Below, piece by piece: positions 46,665 through 56,682 of a stretch of DNA of 62,649 nt (positions within the stretch are counted from its first letter, which is position 1; each line of letters begins with the position of its first letter). The position numbers and the translations under genes are program-made. This stretch comes from a virus, in IMG/VR virus record IMGVR_UViG_3300034101_000324, positions 1-62,649 of that record. One strand, 5' to 3'. A model generated the notes under the pieces. It was not told the DNA's origin, did not search any database, and saw only the letters and a list, made by a program, of their open reading frames with translations.

Positions 46665-49600
46665 ATGCCGGTTTACAAAATCCGTGGACCGGACGGTAAA
46701 CTTTATAGATACCGAGTAGACGCCCAAGATGTTGACCAAGAAGACGTATTAAAGTCTTTTAATCAACAGTTTTCTATTCGGTCTGCGCTTAGTGCTTTTG
46801 AACCCCCCAAGGAACAGGCGGGGTTTATTGGCTCGTTTAAGGATGCCGTTACTTCTCTTGGTCTGGCTGATGAAGCAGCGGCTTATGCTGCCAATCCTAC
46901 GGAAGAAAATCGCCAAGAGTTCCTTAAGAAAGCCGAGTCCAAGTACAAGTCCGTTGGCGGATTTGGTAAGGGCGATAACTGGGAAGCCTTTAAGGAACTG
47001 CTCGGTGGTTCACTCGGTGCGCTCGTTGCTCCTATCGTAGGTGGTGTAGCCGGTGCTGCTGCTGGCCCACTCGGTGGTATTGCTGGCTTCGCTGGTACAA
47101 GTGCTAGTCAATACAGTATCGCTAATCTCCGCCGTCAGGCTGAGCAACAACAAGCCGCTGCTGAAGCGGGTGAAGTTGTACCTGAATTGTCTCTGGGCAA
47201 AGCCGCCGCTGCATCGCTGGCACAAGCAGGACTTGATGTTGTCCCCGGTGCATTGATCTTAAAGGGTTTGAGTAAGTTCCCTGTCGCTCAGCGTTTGCTT
47301 ACCAAAGACGAGACATCAAGCAAAGCCGCACAGGTTCTTATTGATGCTTTTAATAAGGGCAACCTTTCTCTCAAGGGCAACGTAGTTAAGGGCGTGGGTC
47401 TTGGCGTTGCATTTGAAGTCCCGCAAGAAATTGCTCAGCAAGCCTTGGAGCGTTGGCAGGCAGGCTTGCCGTTGGATGACGATGAGGCCAAGGAAGAGTT
47501 CAAACAGGCTGCGATTGGTGCAGCACTCCTTGGTGGCGGATTTGGCGCGATTGGTGGGGCTGCTACGTATCGCGGAGAGCAGGCAGAAAAAGCCAGAGCA
47601 GCAGAAGCAGAGGCTGCTTCACGGCAAGAGGAAGAAATTGCGCCTCCTCCACCTCCGCCTATCACTTCTGAAGAACCGGTTACAACTGAAGATCCCGCGT
47701 TTCAACTGCAAGAACAACTGGCAGGGCTTGACCAACTACGTCAGCAAATAGACGAGGAAAGGCGGCAAGCCGAAGAAAGGCAGCAAGCTGAACAAATAGC
47801 ACAGCCCGAGCGTCGTCAATACAGTGCCCAGACGTTGCGTGAAGCAGCCGAGGCAGAGGCTCTTGCACCGCGTGATGAAGACGAACCTCCTCTATACACG
47901 CCTCCTACACGGGACGAAGAAGAACGAGTAATCCCCACTCCGTCTCGTACACCGGAGGAAGAGGCTGAATTAACTGAAGACATGTTTGCTGACGCTCGTG
48001 AATACGATGCGGAACGCGCTGCTACTGCGGGGGTCATGGAAGGTCTGGGTGCGCCCACGGAGGGTGGCATCCCTGCGGAGATGTTTGAGGTTCCGGCTGT
48101 TACTCCTGTTGAGCCAGCCACGCCTGCTCCGCGCGAGATTGCGCTTGAAGTTATCAAAACGACCCCGACTATCAAGGCTGTTGCTGAAGCAACAGGACTT
48201 AACCAACCCCAAGCCGCTGCATTGATGCGGCAATTTGTTGACGAGGGGCTGCTTGAACGAAAAGGAAGCAAGTTTAAGTTCGTTACTCCCGAACTTACCG
48301 CTCAGCCGGAGGCTACCGATGTATCAGGCGCAACAGTTACTACTACAGAGACTGACGGTGGAGCAGGTCGAGGAAGCCCTGACCTGTTTACATTGGGACC
48401 GCCAGCCGGAGAACTCGGTGCTCCGCCAACTAGAGGCGCAGGACTGGCTGCTACTGGCGACGTTACTGAACGGGTTGATGACCGAGAAAGAGATGTATCC
48501 CCTACACTAGAGGCTGACCTTGAGGGTCTTGGCCTTGAAGGGTTTGGTGCGCCTACCGATACCGGTTTGCCTCCTCGTAAACTTGAGGGCTACCTTGCTG
48601 AAAGGCAGAAAGTCCGCGATCTTAAAGATCGTGCCGTTGCTTTCATCCGCGAGACTGGTAAGGGTTCAGCCACGGAACTTCAAGCGGCGCTTAGTATCCC
48701 GCTCAGTCAGGCCAAGTCGTTGCGTAGTGCGCTCCTTGGTAGCGGTCAGGTAGTACAGAAAACCAACGTCAAGGCTGCAAAAACTGCCGGTCGCAGTTAC
48801 TTCGTCGTTGAAGGGGATTACACACCATCTGGTCAATTTGCTCCCCGCGAGGCGGCTGTAACTGAAACACGCCGAGAGCCTGTTGCAGAGACGGGTCTTG
48901 AAGAACTTGGTCTTGAGGGCGCACCCGCCGAGGCTGGTCTACCGCCCCAGATGCTTGATAGTTACTTCGCTGAACAACGTCTTGAAGAGGCACGGCAGCG
49001 TGCCACAGGTAGATTGCTTGGCGAAGGCACTGTATCTGAGACCGAACGTATTCAGCGTGAGGCAGATAAGGCTGCTGAACTTGCTCCTGAACCTAAACTT
49101 AAGCCGACTTGGAAAGGTACGCCAAAAGAAGTTTTGGCCGAAGAAACTCGCCGTGCATTTGCCGATCTTGAAGCAGCGCAGGCAGCGGCCAAGAGAAAGC
49201 CGGAAGCAGCAGGGCAGCAAGGTCTTGATCTTGTGGGTGGCAAGGGCCGTCCCACGCTCAGCGATGCAGAGAAGCGCATTGTTGCAGACATAAAGTCGGC
49301 GGCAGAATTTCTTGTTCAGACAGGAAAAATGTCTGTTGATCAAGTTGATAAATTCAATGCCGAAATGCGTAAGCCTGCCCCTGATGTAGGCAAGTTACGG
49401 AAGATGGTTGATGACATATCAACCAAAGAGACAGACATTGAAGTTGAAGAACAGCAGGATCTTGATGAGTCAGGATTCATCATCTCTGAAAACTTCAAAG
49501 AAGACGCTGATAACTCAAGTGCGCTTAGTGATGAGCGCGGTGCGGGAGAAACAGGACGGCCACGAGCAGGGCGTCCGCTAGACTTTAACGAGCAGATTAT

Positions 49601-52600
49601 TTACTTCCGCAACAAGGCGCTCAATAGGTTCAAGAAGCGTAAGAGTCTGACGAAGGGATTAAAGGCTGACACTGTCAGGTCGTTGATTGGCAAGTTCACG
49701 GCTGGCTGGAAGAATCCGCCCAACTTTATTGTTGTGCAGTCGCACCTTGATCTGCCGCAAGAACTTGATTCCGAGACTAACGAAGACAGTATGGGTTTGG
49801 CGAGTGGTAATGATGTTTACATCATTGCAGACAACATCGGTCTGCCGTCTGATCTGAAGGCTGTGGTATTCCACGAATCACTCGGTCACTACGGTCTTGA
49901 GCAGTTGTTTGGGGAGAGACTTCTCCAGACTATGCTGGATATCTACAACACGAACAATCGTGTTCGTGCCGATGCCGATGCGTGGCTTGAAGAGAACCCG
50001 AACGTATATCCGGAGAGCGAGTTCACACAGGATGAGCGCAGAGCGGCGGCAGCGGAAGAAGTCTTTGCCGAGATGTCAGAAGGTGGCCCGATTGCCAACT
50101 CGCAGTATCGCGCTGCGTTCAACCGTGTTGCTGCCCTGATTCGTAAGTTCGCCCGTGCCTTGAGCCAACTGGTTGGCCGAGACGTTGCTTACAGCAACCG
50201 CGAAATCCAAGACATCATCACGCAGGCTCACAACAAGGTTATCAGCGGAAAGACCCGCTTTGTACCGCGTTACAACAACATCCGGTACATGAAGAAGTGG
50301 TACAACCGCACGCTGACTAATGCAATGGGGCAAGCCCAGAACGCACCGGAAGCAACCCGAGAGATACTAACTGGCACGGTCGACTCGCTCAGTAATGTGC
50401 CTAACTCGTTGCGTAACGCGAAGCTGGCTACGTTCTCAATGCACCATATGATGCAGTTATTTGAGAAGTACGCACCGGCTTTCCGTGCCCTGAACAACTT
50501 GGTCGAAAGAAAAGCCTACGACTCCACAAGAGAGATGGTGGAGTTCACCAAGCAGGCAAGTAAGTACCGAGAGGTTCTGCGTAACAACAGTCAGTTCGTG
50601 GATGAGTTCAACAAGATCGCGCACCTAATTAACCTGTCTCAGGCTCCGGTGCTTGAGGAACAGTTGAACGCGAACGGAGACTTTGAGCGTTTCGTCCCGA
50701 ACGTAGCAGCGCAGCGGATGCGTAATATCCCTGCGAATAGCGCGGCGTATAGCGCCCTGACACCTGATGAGAAAGTTCTGCACGAAGCAGTCAATCGGTT
50801 CTATGCGTTGCCGACTGATGTTCAGCAGGTAATTGCTGACATATACACCGATTACAGGAACTACAGCGACAATGCGTTCAAGATTAAACTGACGCAGTTG
50901 ATGAACAGGCTCCCTGCCAACATCATTGCAGGCATTAAGGCCAACTTCCAGAACAACCGGTTGAAGTTCTATCTGCCCCTGCCACGCGAGGGTATGTACA
51001 AACTTGTCTATTTGGATAACAACGGCACGCGAGTCAGTCAGTTGTTTGACAGTATGGCTGGGCGGGATAACGCCGAGAGGCAGGTGCGTGCTCAAGGCAT
51101 GACTGTCCTTGATGAACCCAAGGTGCTGCGCCAGAGAAATTATGGCGACTCTAATTTGCCGCCGGGATTGCTCAAGGAACTTCTTGAGAACGTGCAGGAC
51201 TCCCTGACTAGAGCCGGTGTAGCCACTGCCGATATTGAGAACGCCAAAGAGACGGTGTTTGATACGTTCGTCGAGTTCATGCCGGGTGCTTACGGCAACG
51301 ATCTGCGCCAAGAAATAAGCTCGCGTAAGACTTTCATGCTCAACAATACGATGTATTACGGACGCCTTGGTTACGATGAAGATGTCATGGCTGCGTATGA
51401 GAAGCGCATTCCGGGCATCATTTATCAAATCAACAATCTTAAGTACACGATGCCCTTTGAGAAGGTCAGGAAACTAATCAAGGAGCAGTTGAACACGTAT
51501 CGCGCCAACAAGGGCGCACCTGCTTATGCAGGGTTGCCGGATCTAGATGATCCGTACCTTGAGTCGCTGCGTGAGGACTTGGATTCTCGAGTCACGTTTG
51601 CCAAGAAGTTGCAGCAATACTCGCCGTACGTTTACACCATCTCCAAGGCTAACTACATCTACAGTATTGCGCTGAACATCTCTTCAGCCCTGATTAACAC
51701 GACCATTCTTCCCATGATGGCGTGGCCGACACTCGCCGCCAAGTATGGCCCTGTTAATGCTTCGCGTGCCGTGGGGCAGGCAATTCAGTTGTTCTTCAAG
51801 CACTCGTACCGCGATCCGCAAACCGGTAGGTTGAGCTTTGACTACAAGCGTTTGGCCGATATGCCCGCCTCGTTTGGTGGCGACAATATGCCTGCTGCTT
51901 ACGCGCAGACGGCGCACGGACGTGAGTTCAATCGCTTCTTCCGTACGTTGTTGGCTAGATCTGTAGTGGGAACTGCTGCTGAACAAGAACTGATTCAGGC
52001 AGAGAACATTACTGTTCCGGGCTATGAGGGATTGAGTGCCAAGGTGAACTTGGCAATGAGCTACGTGTTCCGTAGTTCAGAGCGTATGAACCGTGAAGTC
52101 ACGGCGCTCGCTGCCTATATGCTGGCTCGTAACATCGACGTAGATGGGCAGGCATTTGATCCAAACAGGCAGGGGGTAAGTGTAGGCAAAGCATCGGAAG
52201 AGGCGATTCGTCTTAACTACGATGTCAACGGAGCCACCACGCCTGAGACGAACAGCCGGTTGTACCAGACGGACATTGGTCGTATCGCTCTTACGTTCAG
52301 AACTCACGCTCTGAACATGATCTTGAACCTTGCCTTCTCGTTCAATCAGGCGATTGAGACTATTAATGCGGGTCAGCCGAACGAAGCCGAACGTAGATTA
52401 GTGCGCTCTGTCGCACGCAAGAAATTGCTGTACATCTTTGGCTCTACGTATATGTTGGCAGGCATCAAGGGTCTGCCCCTCTTTGGCGCTGCCGAAGTAC
52501 TTGCATCTCTCATAATGGGCGATGACGACGAACCGTATGATCTTGAACAAATGGTGTTGGATTCAGTAGGCACGTTGGGATTGAACGGCCCGGTCAACGA

Positions 52601-53273
52601 GTTGTTGAACGTGGATATTGCTTCTAGAACTGGTTTCTATGGCCTTCTGTGGCGCGATGATCCGAAGCGATTGGCAGAGGTAGGTGTACCTGTGTACATC
52701 TTGGAGCGTCTGGCAGGGCCGACCTACGGACTGGTTGAAGCCGCTCGTCGTGGGTTTAACGATCTTGCTGACGGAGAACTAGTCCGTGCAAGCGAGGCGC
52801 TAACGCCTGCCCCCATACGTAACATGATTAAGGGTATGCGTTACGGTATTGAAGGCGCTCAGACCCGCGATGGTTTGCCCATCGTTGAAGACGTTAATGC
52901 GTATAACTCAATGATGCAGATTTTGGGTTTTGCCCCGGCAGATTTGGCGGTGGCGCAGGCGCAGAGAGGTGCGACCTATCAGGTTAGTGAAAAATTGAAG
53001 AATCGTCGTGTCGCCCTTTTGACGAATCTTTATGCCGCACGAAAGGCGGGTAATGCAGAGGGGATGGAGAAGGCGCTTGAAGATATTCAAGCATTTAACG
53101 AAGCCAATCCGTCTTACAGAATTACGGGTGACACCATCACGAAGTCGTACAGCGAACGTGAACGCAGAGCAAGAGAAGCACTTATGGGCGTCTACCAGCC
53201 AAGAAATCTGCGTATCGCTACGTCTCAGTATGTAACGGATCTTAATGCAGAGGACGAAGACGCCTTCTTCTAG
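46665..53273 (+). CDS. 2202-aa polyvalent virion protein with metallopeptidase motif
   Basis: The largest gene. Residues about 100-155 and 225-305 are Gly/Ala-rich hydrophobic segments that may insert in membranes. Residues 310-480 are acidic, Pro/Glu-rich. Two winged-helix-like stretches occur at about 490-540 and 650-720. H1070-ESLGH1075 (VVFHESLGHYGL) is the zincin-like signature found in phage polyvalent proteins. Residues 1200-1600 are helical, and 1780-2202 resemble large polyvalent protein-associated domains of the LPD38 kind. Likely injected with the DNA to protect or remodel early infection. Family names are recollection. Confidence 0.78.
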   Translation: MPVYKIRGPDGKLYRYRVDAQDVDQEDVLKSFNQQFSIRSALSAFEPPKEQAGFIGSFKDAVTSLGLADEAAAYAANPTEENRQEFLKKAESKYKSVGGFGKGDNWEAFKELLGGSLGALVAPIVGGVAGAAAGPLGGIAGFAGTSASQYSIANLRRQAEQQQAAAEAGEVVPELSLGKAAAASLAQAGLDVVPGALILKGLSKFPVAQRLLTKDETSSKAAQVLIDAFNKGNLSLKGNVVKGVGLGVAFEVPQEIAQQALERWQAGLPLDDDEAKEEFKQAAIGAALLGGGFGAIGGAATYRGEQAEKARAAEAEAASRQEEEIAPPPPPPITSEEPVTTEDPAFQLQEQLAGLDQLRQQIDEERRQAEERQQAEQIAQPERRQYSAQTLREAAEAEALAPRDEDEPPLYTPPTRDEEERVIPTPSRTPEEEAELTEDMFADAREYDAERAATAGVMEGLGAPTEGGIPAEMFEVPAVTPVEPATPAPREIALEVIKTTPTIKAVAEATGLNQPQAAALMRQFVDEGLLERKGSKFKFVTPELTAQPEATDVSGATVTTTETDGGAGRGSPDLFTLGPPAGELGAPPTRGAGLAATGDVTERVDDRERDVSPTLEADLEGLGLEGFGAPTDTGLPPRKLEGYLAERQKVRDLKDRAVAFIRETGKGSATELQAALSIPLSQAKSLRSALLGSGQVVQKTNVKAAKTAGRSYFVVEGDYTPSGQFAPREAAVTETRREPVAETGLEELGLEGAPAEAGLPPQMLDSYFAEQRLEEARQRATGRLLGEGTVSETERIQREADKAAELAPEPKLKPTWKGTPKEVLAEETRRAFADLEAAQAAAKRKPEAAGQQGLDLVGGKGRPTLSDAEKRIVADIKSAAEFLVQTGKMSVDQVDKFNAEMRKPAPDVGKLRKMVDDISTKETDIEVEEQQDLDESGFIISENFKEDADNSSALSDERGAGETGRPRAGRPLDFNEQIIYFRNKALNRFKKRKSLTKGLKADTVRSLIGKFTAGWKNPPNFIVVQSHLDLPQELDSETNEDSMGLASGNDVYIIADNIGLPSDLKAVVFHESLGHYGLEQLFGERLLQTMLDIYNTNNRVRADADAWLEENPNVYPESEFTQDERRAAAAEEVFAEMSEGGPIANSQYRAAFNRVAALIRKFARALSQLVGRDVAYSNREIQDIITQAHNKVISGKTRFVPRYNNIRYMKKWYNRTLTNAMGQAQNAPEATREILTGTVDSLSNVPNSLRNAKLATFSMHHMMQLFEKYAPAFRALNNLVERKAYDSTREMVEFTKQASKYREVLRNNSQFVDEFNKIAHLINLSQAPVLEEQLNANGDFERFVPNVAAQRMRNIPANSAAYSALTPDEKVLHEAVNRFYALPTDVQQVIADIYTDYRNYSDNAFKIKLTQLMNRLPANIIAGIKANFQNNRLKFYLPLPREGMYKLVYLDNNGTRVSQLFDSMAGRDNAERQVRAQGMTVLDEPKVLRQRNYGDSNLPPGLLKELLENVQDSLTRAGVATADIENAKETVFDTFVEFMPGAYGNDLRQEISSRKTFMLNNTMYYGRLGYDEDVMAAYEKRIPGIIYQINNLKYTMPFEKVRKLIKEQLNTYRANKGAPAYAGLPDLDDPYLESLREDLDSRVTFAKKLQQYSPYVYTISKANYIYSIALNISSALINTTILPMMAWPTLAAKYGPVNASRAVGQAIQLFFKHSYRDPQTGRLSFDYKRLADMPASFGGDNMPAAYAQTAHGREFNRFFRTLLARSVVGTAAEQELIQAENITVPGYEGLSAKVNLAMSYVFRSSERMNREVTALAAYMLARNIDVDGQAFDPNRQGVSVGKASEEAIRLNYDVNGATTPETNSRLYQTDIGRIALTFRTHALNMILNLAFSFNQAIETINAGQPNEAERRLVRSVARKKLLYIFGSTYMLAGIKGLPLFGAAEVLASLIMGDDDEPYDLEQMVLDSVGTLGLNGPVNELLNVDIASRTGFYGLLWRDDPKRLAEVGVPVYILERLAGPTYGLVEAARRGFNDLADGELVRASEALTPAPIRNMIKGMRYGIEGAQTRDGLPIVEDVNAYNSMMQILGFAPADLAVAQAQRGATYQVSEKLKNRRVALLTNLYAARKAGNAEGMEKALEDIQAFNEANPSYRITGDTITKSYSERERRAREALMGVYQPRNLRIATSQYVTDLNAEDEDAFF
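49664..49680. promoter_or_regulatory. Degenerate palindrome GGCTGAC-ACT-GTCAGGT (intragenic)
   Basis: 11 of 14 arm positions match the palindrome; the inner CTGAC-ACT-GTCAG is perfect. It is in the late polyvalent-protein gene, far from the other copies, and may be fortuitous. Confidence 0.3.
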
Positions 53274-53482
53274 GCTACGCGCCAAACCCTCACGCCAAGG
53301 TGTCCATCCTTGGACATGGTAAAGGCTTTCACCTTGATACCATAAACCTTGGCGCGAGAGTCGACGACGTAAATCAAAGCCGCAGGTCTAACCGTAGGGA
53401 TGAAGAATGAATCCCCGACCTCCATGCCTTGAAATGGGAAGATCCATTCAGGCTCCGTGAGACTTTGATTTTGATTCTGCAA
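53270..53482 (-). CDS. Small conserved phage protein, 70 aa
   Basis: A 70-aa protein (FPFQGMEVGDSFFIPTVRPA; GHLGVRVWRVA). The EVGDSFF start and GVRVWR end recur in phage proteins near replication genes; function unknown. The start is TTG at 53482, with GGAG 7 nt upstream, overlapping the primase-helicase end by 35 bp; ATG at 53425 is the alternative. Its TAG stop overlaps the TAG stop of the opposing 2202-aa gene within the four bases CTAG. It is the last gene of the leftward block. Confidence 0.68.
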   Translation of the reverse strand: MQNQNQSLTEPEWIFPFQGMEVGDSFFIPTVRPAALIYVVDSRAKVYGIKVKAFTMSKDGHLGVRVWRVA

Positions 53483-56297
53483 TCAGTTTCTCCATCTGCT
53501 CTTTAGATGTATCTATCTTAAATGAGTAGCACTTAATGCCATTGAGAGTGCCGCCCTTCCATCCCGTAGACAGGCGCTTCTTCTCTTCAATGCCAAGGAA
53601 GATACCCTTTTTAGTTAGAACCTGTTGCATCTCAGCGGTGCTTACTTTGCAGGTCTGAATCAAGAAGTCATCAAAACTCTGTTTGGGGATAAAGAAGTGT
53701 CCAGTATCCAACTCAAGCCGTCCTTTCAACGGGCCGTAAATCTCCGTAGTGCTCACGCCACCATTGAAGATCAAAATGCCACGGTGGTACTCGTTGAAGA
53801 ACTCGGTTACCAAACCCTCGTAGTCTACGAACTGCTCTTTGACAGTCTTATCACGGATCATGATCGACCGAAGCATGACTTCATCAAACACACGGTCTAG
53901 ATCGTACTCTACAATATCAAAGTTACGTGCCAACTCTAGTGCTGCGAAGGTGGCAGCGGTAGCGTTCTCGAAGAAGCGGAACGTAATGTTCCTACCAAAC
54001 TTGGAATTAAAGATACGCTCACGCCACTTTTTTATCAGGAACTCAATATCTGCATCGGGCGTAACTATCAGATTCTTGGCAAAATCTCGCCCTGCCCATC
54101 CGTAGTTACTATTAAATGGGTCGAACACTTGCTCACCCCAACTCGGGTTCTCTTCCAAGTAGGCCGGTCTTGGTATCCGGTACTCCATGTAACGAGCCAT
54201 CTCACCGGTTGGGTTTCGCTTTGCTGCGTATAACTTATCAACCATTGATTCGTTTGAAGTCCATAAAGATATCTGTGCTGCCGATAGTTCTTGCTCACGT
54301 TCTGCATTGACGCTTGCCTGCATACGTACCTTTCCCTTGCCTTGGGAAATGGTGTGAATAAGGTTAGATAACTCTTTCGGATCTTTATCCTTAACTTCGT
54401 CGATGCCTAGCAGGATGTTCTTAAAGTTAAGGGAACGCATGACAAAGCCGTTGTCAGTGGCCTTGAACACACTTGCGTCCATAGGCGAGGCGAACACGCT
54501 GACCGCTGCAATCAACGCGCCTGTCTTCGCGCTACCGGTGTTACCCGTAAAGCAGAACGTCATGCCCTTCGTCTTGCAGAACCGCATTAACGGAGAGCCA
54601 AACGCCATACCTACAGCGAAGGCGTGCATCTCAAACTCAGGCCGGTTGAGAGCGTTCGCGCACTCCTTCCACTTCTCGTAACTGCCTCGCGGCTCCATCA
54701 TCTTGGCAACGCCGCGCACCAAGGGAGACGTAGCAGACTTACGCTCAATGCCGTTCCTGTCGTACTCAACAGAGCCAATGATGAATGCAGAGTTGTCCTC
54801 AGACCAACCCATCTGCCCACGGATCAAGTCAGCAGCAGACTGTGACTGTAAGTAATGTGCCCATTTAGTCATATAGTCCACCAACATCGGCCATAGTTTC
54901 TGGTTCGGCGGGGCGATACCCTCCTTACCCAGAACCTTTTTAAATGCGTCGAGTGAGTTGAATGCCTCCATCGACATATCAAACTCACGGATTTCATGCG
55001 GCATGACCGCACGTATAACGTATATCTCACCCGCCCCCGGACTGTACTTGCGCTTAATCGGGAAGAAGTCGCACATCGAAAGCATTACAGGAGGCGACTG
55101 TACCTTCTGCCCATCCTCGTCTATTTCTGGCGGGGGAAGGTAGTAGATTCCTCCGTTCTGTCCTCGGACAAACGGCTTGAGGAATGCGGGAAAGATCGGA
55201 ACTTCTTGGGGATTCGCTTCGATCCGAACTGCGTCCTCTTCACTAATCGTTTCGGTTGTCGGGGCTTCAATGAGTCGTCTTCCAAGACCAAGGGGGTTTG
55301 TGATCCGTCCTTTGAATGGGCATCCATCGCATCCGCCGGGGTTGAGGTCGTTGAACTTGTCGCACGAAAACGGTTTACCAAACGCTTGATTAGCCTTTCT
55401 AATAGTTGTTTCATGGTTATACTCCGGGTGATCTTCGGACATCAGGTGGATGGCGGTTTCCCAATCGGTGCAGTGCCGTGCAATCGACAGCCCTGCGTAC
55501 CACATGGGTTCTTCCAAGGTCGCTGCATTAATCAAGATGTGCTTGATCTGGGCACAGCCGTTATCGGTAACGCTCTTCTCAGCGATGTCTTGGAATGAAG
55601 TCTCGTAGTTATCAAGCCGCGCAATCTTGCGGGTATCCTCGTCCAAGCCCTTGGGCAGTGTGTCGAAGATAGTCAGTTCAACGTCGTCCTTGGTGTGTCC
55701 AAGGTAATTCTTAAATTCTTCGTACGACCATTCTTGGAAATCCGTGTCCAGAAGTTTGGTCGGCGTGGGGGGATTACGCTTGTAGTTAAGGCTGTCTGGG
55801 CAACGCAAGATACGGGCAGAGTCTGCCGTTACCGCAGGATCAATCTTCAAGTGATCAAGACATAACTTTTTGAATTTGGATGCGTAGGTTTTCCACTCCG
55901 CACTTGGTACGTCTTGATCCAGAATCCAATAGGCATGAACACCACCGCCCGAATCTACACGGACTGGTGGAGGCAGTTCAGTTACCTTTAAGAAGTCTTC
56001 TATTGCAGAGAGCGCCTCGTCCTTGCTGGCGTACTTCTTCGGGTTCTCTGGATCAACGTCCAGATCAATAAAGAAGGTTCTGCAATACTCAGCGCACTCG
56101 GCTTTCCGGCTACGCTGGCTAAACGTGTGCAGTGCTACGAATACATTTAGTTCACCTTCTTGCAGTTCGTTAACAAAGTTTTCCAGTTCGCTGAGCGACT
56201 CTGCAAACCGATGGTAGGTTCGACCGTCACGGTCGATCCCGGCTGCACAGTACAAACCCTGCGACGGTAATGCTTTCTCGTAAAATTCTTTTCGCAT
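53448..56297 (-). CDS. Primase-helicase (AEP primase plus ATPase)
   Basis: A 949-aa replication protein. Residues 1-180 are an archaeo-eukaryotic-type primase: F76-IDLDVD82 (metal-binding DLD), DSGGGVHAYW at 115-124 and RILRCPDSLNYK at 162-173. A Cys cluster near 320-335 (SCDKFNDLNPGGCDGCPFKG) may bind zinc. The C-terminal part has Walker A GNTGSAKT near 585 and Walker B LLGIDEV near 632, like D5/DUF927-type helicases. It should prime and unwind at the fork. A terminator lies just ahead of its start, hinting at attenuated expression. Confidence 0.85.
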   Translation of the reverse strand: MRKEFYEKALPSQGLYCAAGIDRDGRTYHRFAESLSELENFVNELQEGELNVFVALHTFSQRSRKAECAEYCRTFFIDLDVDPENPKKYASKDEALSAIEDFLKVTELPPPVRVDSGGGVHAYWILDQDVPSAEWKTYASKFKKLCLDHLKIDPAVTADSARILRCPDSLNYKRNPPTPTKLLDTDFQEWSYEEFKNYLGHTKDDVELTIFDTLPKGLDEDTRKIARLDNYETSFQDIAEKSVTDNGCAQIKHILINAATLEEPMWYAGLSIARHCTDWETAIHLMSEDHPEYNHETTIRKANQAFGKPFSCDKFNDLNPGGCDGCPFKGRITNPLGLGRRLIEAPTTETISEEDAVRIEANPQEVPIFPAFLKPFVRGQNGGIYYLPPPEIDEDGQKVQSPPVMLSMCDFFPIKRKYSPGAGEIYVIRAVMPHEIREFDMSMEAFNSLDAFKKVLGKEGIAPPNQKLWPMLVDYMTKWAHYLQSQSAADLIRGQMGWSEDNSAFIIGSVEYDRNGIERKSATSPLVRGVAKMMEPRGSYEKWKECANALNRPEFEMHAFAVGMAFGSPLMRFCKTKGMTFCFTGNTGSAKTGALIAAVSVFASPMDASVFKATDNGFVMRSLNFKNILLGIDEVKDKDPKELSNLIHTISQGKGKVRMQASVNAEREQELSAAQISLWTSNESMVDKLYAAKRNPTGEMARYMEYRIPRPAYLEENPSWGEQVFDPFNSNYGWAGRDFAKNLIVTPDADIEFLIKKWRERIFNSKFGRNITFRFFENATAATFAALELARNFDIVEYDLDRVFDEVMLRSIMIRDKTVKEQFVDYEGLVTEFFNEYHRGILIFNGGVSTTEIYGPLKGRLELDTGHFFIPKQSFDDFLIQTCKVSTAEMQQVLTKKGIFLGIEEKKRLSTGWKGGTLNGIKCYSFKIDTSKEQMEKLIAESKSKSHGA

Positions 56298-56311
56298 ACG
56301 CGCCTACAGAT

Positions 56312-56340
56312 AAAAAAGGCGGGGCGACGGCCACCCCGCC
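56312..56340 (-). terminator. Intrinsic terminator ahead of primase-helicase
   Basis: On the minus strand, GGCGGGG (56340-56334) pairs with CCCCGCC (56324-56318), followed by TTTTTT (56317-56312). It lies 15 nt before the primase start, after the HTH gene. The position suggests attenuation of the primase or separation of two transcription units. Confidence 0.88.
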
Positions 56341-56364
56341 AAACAAAGAATCGAGACCGTTAGA

Positions 56365-56673
56365 TCAAATCGATTCTCCTACCATGCTTGAGAGGTACAT
56401 CCTCGCATCAATAGCACTTTTGGCAGGGAGAGTACCTGCCTCCATGTCCTTACCGACGAGATTGATGAACGCTTCCACAGTCCTACGGTTGGACTCTCGG
56501 ATGTACTGCCCACGAAACCATTCGTAAACAGTTGTCTTCGATACCTTCAGTACCTTGGCAACGTACAAAGCCGGGAGATTGGCATCGACACACAACCTAC
56601 CCAGTTGAACGCCCAAGCGCGTAGGATCAGCGTCTCTAAGTTCCAGAAGAAACTTCTGACCGTAAGACCGCAT
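56365..56673 (-). CDS. HTH DNA-binding protein, 102 aa
   Basis: A 102-aa basic/acidic helical protein. Residues about 32-60 (DANLPALYVAKVLKVSKTTV, then YEWFRGQYI) form a Cro/CI-type helix-turn-helix. It is a candidate regulator, possibly of the palindrome sites. ATG 56673 follows AAGGAG. It lies between the possible DNA-binding protein and the primase, and is followed by an inverted repeat (GAATCGA at 56348-56354 with TCGATTC at 56370-56376) and the terminator. Confidence 0.72.
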   Translation of the reverse strand: MRSYGQKFLLELRDADPTRLGVQLGRLCVDANLPALYVAKVLKVSKTTVYEWFRGQYIRESNRRTVEAFINLVGKDMEAGTLPAKSAIDARMYLSSMVGESI

Positions 56674-56682
56674 AACGACTCC

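Noticed and set aside
56219-56245. tRNA-like GGTTCGAC/CGATCC stretch
   Set aside because: It lies within the primase-helicase gene and has no acceptor or anticodon stem. No convincing tRNA was found in the window.
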